Shown here: in pieces, positions 63,951 through 64,000 of the stretch
How the letters are laid out: the number at the start of each line of letters is the position of its first letter
Numbering within the stretch: the stretch's first letter is position 1
Origin: Paracoccaceae bacterium
Lineage (GTDB): Bacteria > Pseudomonadota > Alphaproteobacteria > Rhodobacterales > Rhodobacteraceae
Assembly: GCA_030758115.1 (NCBI GenBank)
Contig: JANREX010000049.1
Span: forward strand, 31,866 to 95,865
Direction: 5' to 3'
DNA: 64,000 nucleotides
Notes under the pieces: generated by a model
The model's input: the letters and a program-made list of their open reading frames with translations, nothing else
What the model was told of the DNA's origin: nothing
Databases searched by the model: none
Translations under genes and position numbers: made by a program

Positions 63951-63968
63951 TGGTGGAGCCTAGGGGGA
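63951..63968 (-). repeat. Right attachment-like repeat at the tRNA-Ala 3' end
   Basis: The 18 bases TGGTGGAGCCTAGGGGGA are shared with 54358-54375 in direct orientation. Here they are part of the working tRNA gene, as in the restored side of a tRNA-integrated element. The copies are 9593 bases apart. Confidence 0.75.
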
Positions 63969-64000
63969 TCGAACCCCTGACCTCTTGCATGCCATGCAAG
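63951..64000 (-). tRNA. tRNA-Ala (anticodon GGC), 3' part
   Basis: The minus strand gives CTTGC-ATGGCAT-GCAAG, an anticodon stem-loop with GGC at the anticodon. It continues with a T arm AGGGG-TTCGATC-CCCCT, the acceptor strand AGGCTCC and encoded ACCA (63951-63954). The 5' half lies beyond the window. The gene is intact as far as visible and acts as the insertion target for the adjoining island. Confidence 0.9.

Noticed and set aside
1..64000. CRISPR arrays or prophage structural genes
   Set aside because: No regularly spaced repeats of 25-40 bases and no phage capsid, tail or terminase motifs were seen.

Overview
The window is about 64 kb of GC-rich DNA with the gene content of a Rhodobacterales (Roseobacter/Rhodobacter-type) alphaproteobacterium. 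The assignment rests on FnrL with its ccoNOQP-ccoGHIS-usp-hemN neighbourhood, a TrcR-type DUF1013 regulator, a COQ9 family protein, a membrane-anchored cytochrome c, a short SRP RNA and the dnaX-ybaB-recR block. No rRNA operon, CRISPR array, prophage or replication origin was seen.

Layout. 1-4.4 kb: end of a short-chain dehydrogenase, an RsmC-like methyltransferase, clpS, a HAD phosphatase and a D,D-carboxypeptidase with a SPOR tail. 4.4-15.9 kb: a microaerobic respiration block. It holds ccoNOQP (cbb3 oxidase), ccoGHIS (its maturation), a universal stress protein, fnrL and hemN, with four FNR-type TTGA-N6-TCAA boxes at three promoter regions. 15.9-29.8 kb: an EEP-fold hydrolase, an exported HExxH protein, a yejABEF peptide importer, cytochrome c, pheA, a 2-hydroxyacid dehydrogenase, an SRPBCC protein, nudC and a CpdB-like nucleotidase. 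29.8-35.4 kb: SRP RNA, rsgA, a dual-specificity phosphatase, a YpfJ-type metalloprotein, dnaX, ybaB and recR. 35.5-49.1 kb: ornithine decarboxylase behind a probable speF leader, an FAD amine oxidase, trcR, RNase T2, an H-NS-like protein, two quinone reductases, COQ9, rpsU, a flavoprotein, a GMC oxidoreductase, a divergent lrp/ald pair and an ArsP-like permease with an ArsR regulator. 49.2-54.1 kb: an RND pump with its adaptor, and mscL.

54.36-63.97 kb is best read as a decayed genomic island. An 18-bp copy of the 3' end of tRNA-Ala(GGC) lies at 54358-54375, in the same orientation as the intact tRNA end at 63951-63968, where the window ends. Between them are a gene fragment cut at the left repeat, IS3 and IS256 scars, a five-gene peptide/nickel-type ABC transporter, a hydantoin/Asp-Glu racemase family protein, a divergent FCD-GntR regulator, and an IS3 transposase joined to the start of a tyrosine recombinase. 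No intact integrase remains.

The most unusual local signal is inside that IS3 transposase. Two short hairpin inserts share TGCCCGGCA and GAG(A)GGGG ends, carry different hairpin cores, and each break the reading frame. Coordinates were read by eye. Start sites and family names are inferences from motifs, and no database search was possible.
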